Source: Symbiodinium natans
Taxonomy: Eukaryota; Sar; Dinophyceae; Suessiales; Symbiodiniaceae
Length of the DNA: 64,000 nt
NCBI GenBank assembly: GCA_905221605.1
Contig: CAJNDS010000291.1
Span: 343,545-407,544 of the forward strand
Reading direction: 5' to 3'
A program made the translations under genes and the position numbers. The notes under the pieces are model-generated. The model made no database searches. It saw only the letters and a program-made list of their open reading frames with translations, and was not told the origin of the DNA. Shown here piece by piece: positions 11,283 to 21,254 of the stretch (position 1 is the first letter of the stretch; each line of letters opens with the position of its first letter).

Positions 11283-11655
11283 GACTCCGCAAACTCAGCA
11301 GGCATAGCTCACAGTTTCGGAAACTTGCGGATCACACGCAGGCACCACGCAACATTGAAACGTAGCGCCATAGTGCTGTTTTGGCCCAGCCAGCAGGGAC
11401 AGTCTTGTCACCGGGATGGCGATGCGCCTCTTCTTTGATGACACAGCATGCCAGCGTAGTCTAACTCATGTTGTGTTTTATGTACTGGGATGGTGCGACA
11501 CCCAACCCCGAGGACTATGCAACGTCTTTGGTGACACACCATGCCAGCGTAGTCTAGCCCATTTTGTGTTTTGTTTACTGGGGTGGTACGAAATCCAACC
11601 CTGTACCCAAATTGGCCATGTTGCTCCATTTGCCGGTTCATGCCTGTTCCTCCAG

Positions 11656-12783
11656 AGCGCATCACGCTCCTCAACTTCAGGCTGGCCGAGCTGACCGCCA
11701 GCCTGGAGGCCTGACCTCCCTCCGGCTGCTCGGCTCAACATTTTGCAAAGCCTCCAAAGCCCGGAGAAACAAGTTTCCATAACCTCCAGATCATGCAGCA
11801 AAGAGCCTTTAGCTCCGAACCGGCACTCGCAACCGGCTTCGTCTTTGGAGGGTTTCCTTGGTTGGTTTTGGTTCTACGTGTTAGGTTTTGGATATGGGAT
11901 GTTGGGTTTTGGGGGGATTTGGGTTTAGAAGTTTGGGGTTTGGGTTTTGGGCCGCCGGAGGCGGCTTTTAAAGTTTTGTTTTTTGCTTGGTCTCAAAGGG
12001 GTTAGCGTACTAAGCCAGTTCAAGAAAAGCTTGCTTCAGAAGGACAGCCAAGCTTAGGATTCAGATTCCGGGACACGACGGGTTCGTTCGTACACAGGGA
12101 GCGTTTATGTGCTTTGGCCCTGGATCCGCTGTCTCTGAAGCCAGGGTCCTTTAGACGCTAAGTCCTTCAACCGCTTTTAAACCTTAATTTTCGGGGTTCA
12201 AAGTTCAGGTTCTAGGGCTCAGGGTTGGAGCAACCCAGGTGCGTTGGTCTAAGCAAAAGTCCCTTCTCACCGTTGGATCGTGCAAGGAAGCCCTTCCCAC
12301 TGGCAGAGAAGGGATGCATTAGCATTGGGTCTCGGGGTTGGAATGCAGGGATCCGTGGCTCTAGACTTTGAGAAAAGGAAGCAGGGCTTAACATTTGAGG
12401 GGGGTTTGGGGATTTTGTGATGTTGCTTGATTCTGGCATGATGTTAGCTTGAGGAACCCCCCGCTTTGGTGCTTAGAGTTGTTTTTATTTGAGGCGGCTT
12501 AGGGATGCTTAGGGTTTATGGCTCAGTGCGCCTTCAGGGCCTGAGTTCGCGTTTTAGGGCCCAATGCCTCCGAAACCGAATAGCTCAAGCGGCCTGGAGA
12601 ATTTCACGGCTCCATGAATCCTCGACTGCGAAGACAACACAACAAGAGGGTAAAAATGGGTAAGGGTGCCTTCGAAGCTCTCCATCTTCTGCCCCTGGTT
12701 TCTCGGCCAGAGTGCCAAAACCCTGGAAATTTCGATGCGTGGACTGCAGGTGGATGGCCTGGACACGAAGCTGCAGCTTGCAG
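11656..12783 (+). CDS. Two candidate exons of the unidentified gene
   Basis: Exon 11656-11708 reads RITLLNFRLAELTASLE and ends at a GC donor. Exon 12750-12783 reads VDGLDTKLQLA after an AG acceptor and ends at a GC donor. They are in phase with each other. The joined peptide has leucines at helical spacing (LLNFRLAELTASLE) and suggests a coiled-coil or helical segment. The next candidate exon (14534) is in phase with 12783. Function unknown. Confidence 0.4.
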
Positions 12784-14533
12784 GCCTCACGGCTTCGACC
12801 TGGAGGGCCAGCTTTGACCCCGCACTTTAAGCCCCAAACCCTAAACTGTGCATGTGGGTAACTAGTCTTTGAACTTCTTGAGAACCTCAGGTCGTTTCTG
12901 CTATGTATTCACCGGTTTAACCCAAACATCCCAATCCATACCCTCAACACAATATGCTCAGCCCCGGCAAAAGCACCCTCATTCCTAAGCTTAACCCGGA
13001 GCCGGAACTTCAGAGCCCTACCAACCGCCTGTTCGGAGGCGGCTTGGGCACACTGGCAACGTGAAAGGGGTTTGCTTCCATCCAGTGCCAAGGAGTGTAC
13101 ACGGCCACCCCCCTGAACCCTCACGAATCCCTCGACCTGGTAGTGCACTTGAAGCCTTAGTGAGCCTTAGTGTCACAGAGTCAGCAGCCCTTCGAGTGCT
13201 TTGACGCCTCCTTGTGCACCCGGACGCTTCCCACGCTCGCCCTGCCGAAAAGAGACGGCTAGTGCTGCGATTCCTTCAGGTCTTTGCTGCAGAACACCTC
13301 ACTTCTCCTCCCCTCTCCATCCCTCTCCTCCCCTCTCTCTGTTCCTCTCCCTTCCGCCGACATCCGACCAGACAAAAGTCGAGTTGCGGAGGAAAACTGA
13401 GATTTGCAGCTTTGGCCTCCCACCGCAGCCGATTTAGTTTCAAGCTACGGTTGTTCGAAAGTGGTGATGCAATTGAAGCTCTACGCCAGGGCACATAGTA
13501 GCTTCAAATTGGCTAGCTTGCACGCGTGCCAGACTATGGGTCAATGCAGCTTCTCCCCGGAGTCGCCTGCGATCCAAGATTTTCATGGGTCATTGCACCC
13601 GTAGCACACTTAGCATCACTGGCCACCAGTTCGGATTGAGTATATGATTTGAGCTGAAGCGCATGGCGACAGCCGTGCGAGCCGAGGTGTGACTTGGGGC
13701 AAGATGGTTTTTGTTTGTCCGAGTTACGTCAGTGCTGCAATTCTTATCATGTACGGTAGGCTGATAGCAGGCTCTGGATTTGAGCACGGGTGTTGGTAGA
13801 ACTAAATGCAGATTCCCAGCTTTTGCGTGAGGGACGCCGCTCTTTGAATGGAGAGCGTTCTTCGGAAGCCTTGAGCTTTCCAGGGAGCTCGAAGCAGGTT
13901 TGTGTTTTCTCAGTAATGTCGATTTGAAACTCGAGAGCAGGTAGGGAGTTTGCAAAAACTGAAGCTTTTCGCGTGAAGGCGGCGCATTTCGACCCGTACC
14001 TCGTTGCGGAGTTCGATCCTTATGGAGGCGTTGTTTGATCGCGGTTGCAAACTTTGTGGTTAGGATATGCCTCCATAGCAACATGGGTTTTGAGACTAGG
14101 ATGCTGGGTATGTGAGGTTTTGAGGTGCCGAACTTGCTGCGAGTTGGGACTGCTGCGCCAAGCAGCCGCAAGTCCCAGCTCCACTAATCGATCTCCGTAA
14201 ATACGTTTAAAGCTTCTGGGGGCTTAGTGGCTTAGCTGGCCTTTGTGTGTGAACTAGTGCGTGGTATTACGATGGAAATGACTAGAATCCCAAAGCAGGA
14301 TGGGCAGGTCATGGATGGGCAGGGCCTGCAACATGAGAGAGCTGCGGAACCTCTGACCGGTGATGTTTTCATCTTGCAAGAGATCACAACGCGCAACCCA
14401 AAACCCCCAGCCCCAAGCTAGAACCCGCCCCTTTAATCCCAGCTGACCCTCAAGCGCATGTTCCTCTTCCTTACCCCTAAACCCTAAACCCTAAACCCTA
14501 AACCCTAAACCCTAAACCCTTTGCTCTGTGCAG
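12784..14533. other. Probable intron with telomere-like array
   Basis: No exon could be supported. The 3' end carries a TTTAGGG-type array (14475-14520) immediately before the next exon. Confidence 0.35.
14475..14520. repeat. Interstitial telomere-type repeat (CCCTAAA)n
   Basis: Six and a half uninterrupted copies of CCCTAAA, the complement of TTTAGGG, inside the presumed intron before exon 14534. Perfect copies suggest recent insertion or expansion. Confidence 0.95.
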
Positions 14534-15108
14534 GTGGCACCGACGAGGCTCCCGAGGAGGGCTTTTTTTGAGAGGTGGAGATTAGTCGGGGGGCTTTGGG
14601 CTGCGTTCCGCCCCTTTGCAACCCTTGCATATTACCATTGTTCAGAACAACGTAGGACACCTCCTAAATTATACATATTATACTTGGTGCTCACAAAGGC
14701 ATATTTTATAGGCCGGAATGACATCATCAAAGATGCATTGAACGCTTCCCAGAAGCACTGGATACGACAACAAGCCCCTTTTCACCTCTGAGAAACAATC
14801 TTCTTCCCTCCAGGGTCTTTATTTACTGTTTTGTTTCATTTTTTTGTTTTGTTTCATTTTATTTTGTTTTATTTCATTTTCTTCGATTTGTGTATTTTAT
14901 CTCTCTCTCTCTCTCCTGCAGGACGCCCCCATCTGCGTCATCTTCAACTCACGATGTTCGTTAAAAGCGCTTCTTTCGTCCCGCAGAACGTGTCACCCAG
15001 GAGGAGGATGGCTGCATTGAGATCCCTGACGAGGACGAGGAGTGTGAAGATGAGCTCGGTCAAGCAGAGGCTGATGATTCAGATGCTGTAAAACGTTTCA
15101 ATGTATGA
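14534..15108 (+). CDS. 3' terminal exons of unidentified gene, acidic tail and stop
   Basis: Three exons in consistent phase. 14534-14556 reads GTDEAPE after CAG and ends at a GA donor. 14922-14952 reads DAPICVIFNS after a long CT tract and CTGCAG. 14987-15108 reads RVTQEEDGCIEIPDEDEE and on to a C-terminus AEADDSDAVKRFNV with TGA at 15106-15108. The last 39 residues are strongly acidic. A different frame through the last exon is also open (Arg-rich, stop at 15088-15090). I prefer the acidic frame for its composition and because it joins the upstream exons in phase. No family is recognised. Confidence 0.5.
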
Positions 15109-15717
15109 GACCGTAACAAACTATTACTACGGCTACCAACTGCCCACTACTAAATGCTAAATTAAGAACTGCCAACTACTAGTGGCCAACTACCAGCTGC
15201 CAACTACTGATTGCTGACAGCTAGCTACCGACACGCCGCTTTAGATGGCTCGAAAATTCACCTTTCGCACGGGAGGCATTTTGATTTGGGGACTAAGTAT
15301 GGTTGTGTCGGACCCCAGAAAATACTTTGCTTTGGCATAGAAGACGTGAAGAGTGCGTGACACAGACTATGTTTACATCGGCCCGTCTGCCGTTCAGATG
15401 CGGAAATAACTCCTGGGTTTGCGCTGCTGCAGCTCAGCTCTACTTCTTCAGTTCGGTTTCACTACTTTAGGCTGGACTGCACTTGCTTTTGGGTTTTTTT
15501 TGGAGTTGGAGTTGTTTGCGCTTTGGGTTTGCGGGGTGGAAGTTTAGGGGGTTTAGGGGTATTACTAATGAGAACTGGAACCGCGACTAGCCATTATCTA
15601 TTCTTACTAGCTTTTCTTAGACTTGTGCCTGAAATGCCAGGTACCTCCCAAAGGTTTGGAGGATCCGTGCTCGACGTTGCAGGCCCCCTTCCAGCTTTGA
15701 TGTCTGATGCTGTGTAG
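15109..15717. other. Intergenic, nothing recognised
   Basis: 3' flank of the unidentified gene. Imperfect repeats of CAACTACTA and CTGCCAACTA occur near 15120-15210. No poly(A) signal of the AATAAA type is evident, and none would be expected in a dinoflagellate. Confidence 0.35.
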
Positions 15718-16100
15718 GGAACAAGGCTGAGATGGAGCATCAGGAGAAGGAAGGAGTGTAAACGAGAGCAGGCATCGTCGCAAGCATCAGAAGTTTTTCC
15801 TGTTCCTAAAGACTGCTCAGAGATGCTCAGAGCAAAGCAGGCCAATGAGCGCATCGTCAACCCAAGTATTGAGACGCAACCCCCTTGAAAGAGCTGAAAG
15901 GTGCGCTAAGGGGCCAGGATTCGACCCAGAAGCTTCTAAAACATGTTGAGCACATGTTGAAACCCCGGGAACGGCAAGAAAAGCCGCACGTCTTCTTGGA
16001 GGAGCAAGCTTCGGCCGATGTGCCAGAGGGCCCCGAGGATGAACTGAGGCGGTGGAGGGCGATGGGGGGCATGGGGGGCTGCAGATCGCGGCTAGCGAAG
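15718..16100 (+). CDS. Candidate coding segment broken by a one-base frameshift
   Basis: Two adjacent + strand frames look coding. 15718-15882 includes EVFPVPKDCSEMLRAKQANE and RIVNPSIETQPP. 15885-16100 includes LKGALRGQDSTQKLLKHVEH, MLKPRERQEKPHVFLEEQ and EGPEDELRRWR, ending at a GT (16101) or GC donor. The frames meet at a run of five C (15880-15884); one missing base there would break a single helical, charged exon. The gap is too short for an intron. Either this is a pseudogene, an assembly or base-calling error, or two coincidental open frames. Product not recognised. Confidence 0.35.
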
Positions 16101-16325
16101 GTTCGGGTTGCTTAGAGTTGGGAGTTGAGGCCTCGAGGTTTCTCATCGTTTGGAGGACCTACTTTACTATTCTTGAATTCTGTCTCGGACTTCAACTTTC
16201 CGGAAGAACAGTCCTCTACACCTTGCCTCAACCCTGATGCTGAACCCGAACTACTTGAGCCACTACAGTTCATCACATCCTAAGTCCTAAGCCCGAGACG
16301 CAGAGATTCAGGGTTCAATGTGCAG

Positions 16326-16401
16326 GCAGCTGGAGGAGCAGGAGGACACTGGAGAGTACCAGGCACCCTGCAACATAAGGACTCTTTATGGCTGCCATTA
16401 C
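16326..16401 (+). CDS. Candidate exon with consensus GTAAGT donor
   Basis: AATGTGCAG precedes 76 bases ending at a full GTAAGT donor. One frame reads QLEEQEDTGEYQAPCNIRTL then YGCHY; a second frame is also open, so phase is uncertain. This is one of the few canonical donors in the window, which supports real splicing here. Family not recognised. Confidence 0.4.
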
Positions 16402-17038
16402 GTAAGTCACAGTTTCATCGCCAGCAGCTGCATCATAACATGCTCGGCATGGAAAACACCCTCAGCGTAACGGGCATGGGGAAACAGAACAGAAAGTGGT
16501 GAAACCCAAAACAACACGCCATGGCAACCCGCGCAAAGAAAGCGGTAAGCAAAAGCTTTTCCTGTTGTGGGTTCGTGTAGGACGTTCTTGTGGATGCTAC
16601 CTCGTATGGGTTTCGGAGCTCAATGCAAACAAGTTGCTTCTGGTAAGCCATCCTGTCGCGGACAGTACACAAGTCCCCACCACCTAAATGTCAAAGAGTG
16701 GAATCCCCCATCACATCAACTACACCGGTCAAAGCCAGTCGGAGCCACAGCCGATGTGAAGGAACGAAGCTTTATCGCATCTGGAACTGGCTCCCCTGCA
16801 GAGCTACTCATCACTTTTCCTATTCCGGTTCACCAGAAGCCACTCTATTGAACTCCGGCACGAAATTTTCAGAGACGACGGAGAGTATGGAAAGAGGATG
16901 GGGAATGGGAAAGGCCGGACTGAGGCCATGAAAGTGCACAAAAAACACTTTATTATTTTCTGCTATCCGCTTGTCAGTTGAGCCGACAACCGAAGCTGCA
17001 GCAGTCAAGTCCGGATGACTGACCACTGCCGCCGGCAG

Positions 17039-17105
17039 GCAGAGAGCGGTGAGATCTACGAGGCAGGGCTGCAGTGGGAGAGGCATGCAATGATTCACTG
17101 GAAAG
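17039..17105 (+). CDS. Candidate exon, AESGEIYEAGLQWERHAM
   Basis: GCCGGCAG precedes a 67-nt open segment reading AESGEIYEAGLQWERHAM followed by IHWK. It ends in AAAG before GTAGAG. Clean boundaries and composition suggest an exon of the gene between 15.7 and 18.5 kb. No homology is recognised. Confidence 0.35.
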
Positions 17106-17504
17106 GTAGAGGCGCGCGCAAGATGCAACTTTGCAATTCTCAAGCAGAAGTCGTGCTTGAGGTTTCGGCCGTTAAGCGCTTTTGGAAAGGTTCCTCAACC
17201 AACCATGACTTGTTGCAATGTTAGCTTTGGTTGACAGTTTCGTTTTGCTTGGTTTCTCTCAGACCCTTTGAGGCAAGCTGACAAGCAAACCAAAACCCGA
17301 ACCGGGAATAGTTGGAAGTGACCGCCCGTGTGGTTGCCTGTTGTAGTATCATCACTGCGGAAAGAAGGAATGCATCGAAGGAGTCTGGGAGAAGCTAGAG
17401 GGAGAACCCGCCTAATCTGAATCCATCATTTGATGACATGGGGACATCGCGACATGACTCTGCTGTTTGTGCACAAGCTCATTTCCGGTTATCACCACAG
17501 CACC

Positions 17505-17615
17505 CTTGGCCCCAACGCTTTGGACGAGGAGGAGATGGAATTGGCTGGCGACGAGGAGGGCGAGGAGGGCGAGGAGGGCGAGGAGGGCGAGGCGAGCGGA
17601 GGAAGTTGTTCTGTG
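17505..17615 (+). CDS. Candidate exon with GAGGAGGGC repeat (Glu/Gly or Arg/Gly rich)
   Basis: A tandem GAGGAGGGC repeat (four units, 17554-17589) lies in open sequence. One frame gives NALDEEEMELAGDEEGEEG; another gives GRGGDGIGWRRGGRGGRGG, an RGG-like sequence typical of RNA-binding proteins. Both frames are open, so I cannot say which, if either, is used. The - strand frame is Pro/Arg rich and looks like a shadow. Confidence 0.3.
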
Positions 17616-18294
17616 GTGATTTTGGCTGAAGTTGCGACCTTGTCCTCCTATCATGGACGGTTCTGTAGTAGGCTCTGAGTCGGGAGACCATGTTTTGCAC
17701 TTGATTCAATCCAACAGAACTGTAAATGAAGGTAATGCTAAATACTATTGTTTTCAGAAGCTTTGGCATGCAGTATATTAAGCTTTAGATACTTTAACTC
17801 AACCTAAGTGAAGCGTAAGAAGGCAGAAATCAACATGTCTTGGTTGGCCTGACTTTTCACAAACATCTTGTCTAACGTCATTTCGTCCGGAACTTGGTTC
17901 CGGTTCGATCTCTATTTAGGTGAGTTTATCTCACCGAATGTTCCTTGCATTGTCATTGAACTGAGATGTTCGTTAACATTGACCTGGGGGTTGGGACAGT
18001 GCCTGCGCCTTTGGGCTCCTGATCACCTGTTAAGTCGAACCAGCTCTACAGCGTGCTGGGCAGAAAACTGTTGCAACGCCCAGCCTCCTGCTTTGTCTAG
18101 CGCTGTCGAACAACGCGACAGCCTGTAATCCACAGCATCTGGTGCTGTCGAATACAATTAGCAGCTCTTCGCTGTCATGAACAACAAAGTGGAGCTGTTG
18201 CCAACATTTGGAAACGTTGCAGCTTTTATAGCTTGAATGCAGTGGACTTTGAGGCCAGCCTGTCGAGCATGAAATGCGCAAATCTGCAGCAACA

Positions 18295-18322
18295 CCCCGC
18301 CCCCCCCCCCCCCCCCCCCCCC
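18295..18322. repeat. Poly-C run
   Basis: About 27 C with a single G near the start. Length is likely unreliable in the assembly. Confidence 0.9.
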
Positions 18323-18390
18323 GAAACCAGGCAGCCCAACAGAAAAGGGGCACAAGCACCAGCTTATTGTATTTGCCCGGATGTGTAAAG

Positions 18391-18432
18391 GTGGAACATG
18401 CAGAGGAGGATCTCCTGGCCGAGGGCGGGCAG
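18391..18432 (+). CDS. Candidate exon, VEHAEEDLLAEGGQ
   Basis: GTGTAAAG precedes 42 bases, in frame, reading VEHAEEDLLAEGGQ and ending CAG before GTGTAT. The frame is acidic and helical. It is probably a piece of the same unidentified gene as the 15.7-17.6 kb segments, or of a separate one. Confidence 0.3.
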
Positions 18433-19565
18433 GTGTATTACGGCGTGGTTGCTGCTTCTGGTGTTGGGTGTTTCGGTTGTCTGACAGTCTGATTCCCCAG
18501 CTCTTACTTCCAGTATCTAGCCGCCTCTAGCCGCAGTTGCAACAGTGAACCGCCGGTACGCTTCTAGATTCTCTGGTGGCCCAGTTCCTAACTATCCAAA
18601 CTCGCAGACGCCTAGGCCCAGCATGGAAGTCACTGGAAGTGCATGCGACAGCGCTTCTAGGGATTCCGAAAGCTTCCCAGGATTGCGACAGGATGAGGGG
18701 AGGGTCAAAGTTTTTGAAGTCTTTTGGAAGGTTTTTGGAGTTTCTGCGCTTTGAGCAGCCAAAGGAGAAACGGCACCTTAACCCATCCCCCAAGAATCCT
18801 CACAGCAAAACAGGCCTCAACACGAACTCAAAAGCAGGGTGATCCCCATTGATCCTAAGTTGGAGAGCTTGACTTTACAGAAGGCCCCGACACAACATCA
18901 AGTGCAAAACTATTCTAGGAATCTTTGTTCTGGGCGCAATCCTGCCTAGCCTTTGTTGTGGAGATTTCTTGGTGTTCATGGGACACCTCAGCACATATTT
19001 CTCCGCAGCTGTGGCGCGCTCGAGCTTAGCAGCCCACAGGACTCCCTTCGGCGAGGAGGCAAAGAAAAGGGAACACCCCTGTGCTTATTTAGGACCGCCG
19101 AAAAGAACAGCGATGCCCTCCAGCAAGAAGGCGCGCAAACTTGTTGGTTTCTCTGCCAGGCTCCAATCTCAGGTCTTGGGTGGTGAGTGGTGCACGTTAC
19201 CTGACTACGTGTTGTCGTCGGCGCTTGCTTGTCGCCAATGCCTTCGCTGGAGGTTCTGGGATGCTCGGTTGAAGCCCGAACGCTCACATTCTTCAAGAAG
19301 AACCAAATTTTTTGGCGTTGGTTCTCACCTCCCCCCCCTCCCGCAGTCCCTAGTTCCCGCACCTTGTCTCGAAGCCCCCGCAGCCCCAAGGCCTGGAATC
19401 TAGGCCCTAACCCCGCCCGAAACAATAAACGTCGGAAGGAACATGTGGCCAAGAATTGTGCCAACATCCTGCATTTCCCAAAAAAGTACCAGACAAGATT
19501 CCCGAAGAAAGTTTCCTCTGAAACATGTCTTTTTCCAAAACCATATGTACAAAACAGCAAACGCC
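18433..19565. other. Upstream of the LHC gene, no supported gene
   Basis: Two long open frames occur (18969-19403 and 19229-19600, + strand). Neither has an exon-like start, conserved motif or continuation. The first includes a basic stretch PSSKKARKLVGFSARL that could be an exon, but nothing confirms it. Confidence 0.3.
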
Positions 19566-19584
19566 CCCCCTCTCTCTCTCTCAG
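19566..19584 (+). promoter_or_regulatory. Candidate spliced-leader trans-splice acceptor
   Basis: A C-run and (TC)n tract end in TCTCTCTCTCAG at 19584, 44 bases upstream of the first ATG of the polyprotein. Dinoflagellate nuclear mRNAs receive a 22-nt spliced leader by trans-splicing at such AG sites (established for the group). A second AG directly before the ATG (19628) is an alternative acceptor or a 5' UTR intron end. Confidence 0.4.
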
Positions 19585-19628
19585 AGAGTTGTGGTCCTGA
19601 TCTGGTGTTGATTCGCCTCTGCGCTCAG

Positions 19629-21254
19629 ATGGCCATCAGCGGCCTCGGCCTCGCTGGCGCCATGGGAGGCTTTTGGGGGGGCCCCTCCTCCTCCTTTGGT
19701 ACAGTAGTGCTCTCCGAAGGTATGGGGGGTTTATACGATATGAGGGGTACCTTATTGGGGTCCTTGCTATCAAGGGATCCAACTATTTGGGGGTCTATGT
19801 TAGGGTCTCCTCTTTGGGGCCCTGCATGTTGAGGCTGAGTTTGGGTTGGGCTCCCAAAGCTCCAGATCCTTTCTCCCCCAGGCGCGGCCTTCCTCGGGCC
19901 CAACACGGCGCCCACCACGGCGCCAAGCGCTCCGACGACTTCGCTCCGGCGAGGGAATCAGGCAGGTGCCGTGCATTGTGCCGCTTTGGTGTTCTGGTTC
20001 TGTCGCACTTCCCAACTGTTCACCCCGATGCCCTACAATTATGTTGGGGATTTTCACTTGTAAGCAGCAGGAGCAAGCTCGAGATATGGAATGATTTAGT
20101 GTAGCTAGTGAGATGCAAGTTGGAGTTGTGTCCTAAGCCTTCCCTGAAGATGTCAGCCTAGAAAGTTCAAAGAACTGGAAAGCTTCCAAACCTGGTGGGC
20201 CACACGCTTTGCTGCAGTCCCCCTGCGGCCTCCTCCTGCCTTGCTCAGTCCGCGCAGCCTAGTAGCGCGGCACCCACTGCAGCAGCCGGCTGCGTCGCGG
20301 CAGCGGGCGCCGTGCTCGCCAGCCAGGCTGTTTCAATTGTTGAACTGGCTTATTTGTCGAACAGCTTTTTTGTTCTTTGCTTTGGCAGTTTCAGACGGGA
20401 TTCAGATCGGCGTCACGTTGAAGACAGCGAGGGGTTCAGCTGCCTTGGCTCGAAGCACGACAGTTACGCCCTTCATCAGCTTCATCAACGTAGGGTTTCG
20501 GACTTCTACAACGGGGTTTCAAGGCCCATGGGCCCGTGAGTGGCTATTGCGAGGATGTGGGATTGCTGCGCGTAGCTTCTCTGCCACCTTAGACCCTTAG
20601 CAACACTTGCAGACGCAAAAGCCCAGCTGTGCAACGCTGTGCCCCCTGACAACGACTACGCCGACACGTAGCACACTGGGTAAAGCTTCCTTTGCATGAG
20701 CGAACCACCGGACTTGGCTGGGGATTTGAAGGACATGCCAACGTACTGCTCCCGATGCTTTCAAAGCTGCCACATACTTTCATCTGAGCCCCGCCTGCAG
20801 GTGAGGAAGGCGCAGGCAGAGCAGGGGTGCAACCATCAGGCTTTCTAGATGTGGCTTTGGGTCAGGCAGAGCCTCATGATTCACTCAGCCCGGCACTAAC
20901 AATTTCATTACTTCGGCTGAGTTTGAAACTTCTTGGTAGAAACAGCACTGGACAATCCAGTGGGAGAAGACCCAGAAAAAGATGGCAGAGAGCCTGAGTG
21001 AAGTCACATGCAGCTTTACGCAGATGCACTGGACAAAATTAAGTTCCTGGGAGTCACCATGTAGCCATAGGCAAACTTGAGGTACCTTAAACATGCTTGG
21101 GGTGTTGTTTGAGGATTGAGGGTTGCAGACCTTGAAGCACCAACCAAGCCCACCAGATCCTCAGCTCCCCCTTGCCCCCTCCTTCCCCCTGAACCCTTGG
21201 CTTTTGGAGGCCTCCTCCTCCAAGTTCACCACAGCCCTCCGTGCCTTTGAGCAG
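19629..21254 (+). CDS. LHC polyprotein leader (plastid-targeting region)
   Basis: Four exons: 19629-19668, 19882-19961, 20249-20326 and 21210-21254 (243 nt, 81 codons). The first encodes MAISGLGLAGAMG, a short hydrophobic start. The second gives AAFLGPNTAPTTAPSAPTT, a Phe-containing, Ser/Thr/Pro/Ala-rich stretch like a dinoflagellate plastid transit region. The third ends in a hydrophobic AAAGAVLASQ. The fourth, SSSKFTTALRAFEQ, leads into module A. Donors are GC, GC, GC and GA. The ATG at 19629 is chosen because it is the first Met after the pyrimidine-AG site. Further exons between 20326 and 21210 cannot be excluded, since phase is 0 at both ends. Confidence 0.65.

Noticed and set aside
10733-11365. 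Long open frames on both strands over the CA/GA microsatellite
   Set aside because: Products of simple repeats in every frame.
18969-19560. Open frames of 144 (+) and 190 (-) codons upstream of the leader
   Set aside because: They overlap on opposite strands, lack a recognisable motif and have no exon-like edges. The basic stretch in the + frame could be a small exon, but there is no support.
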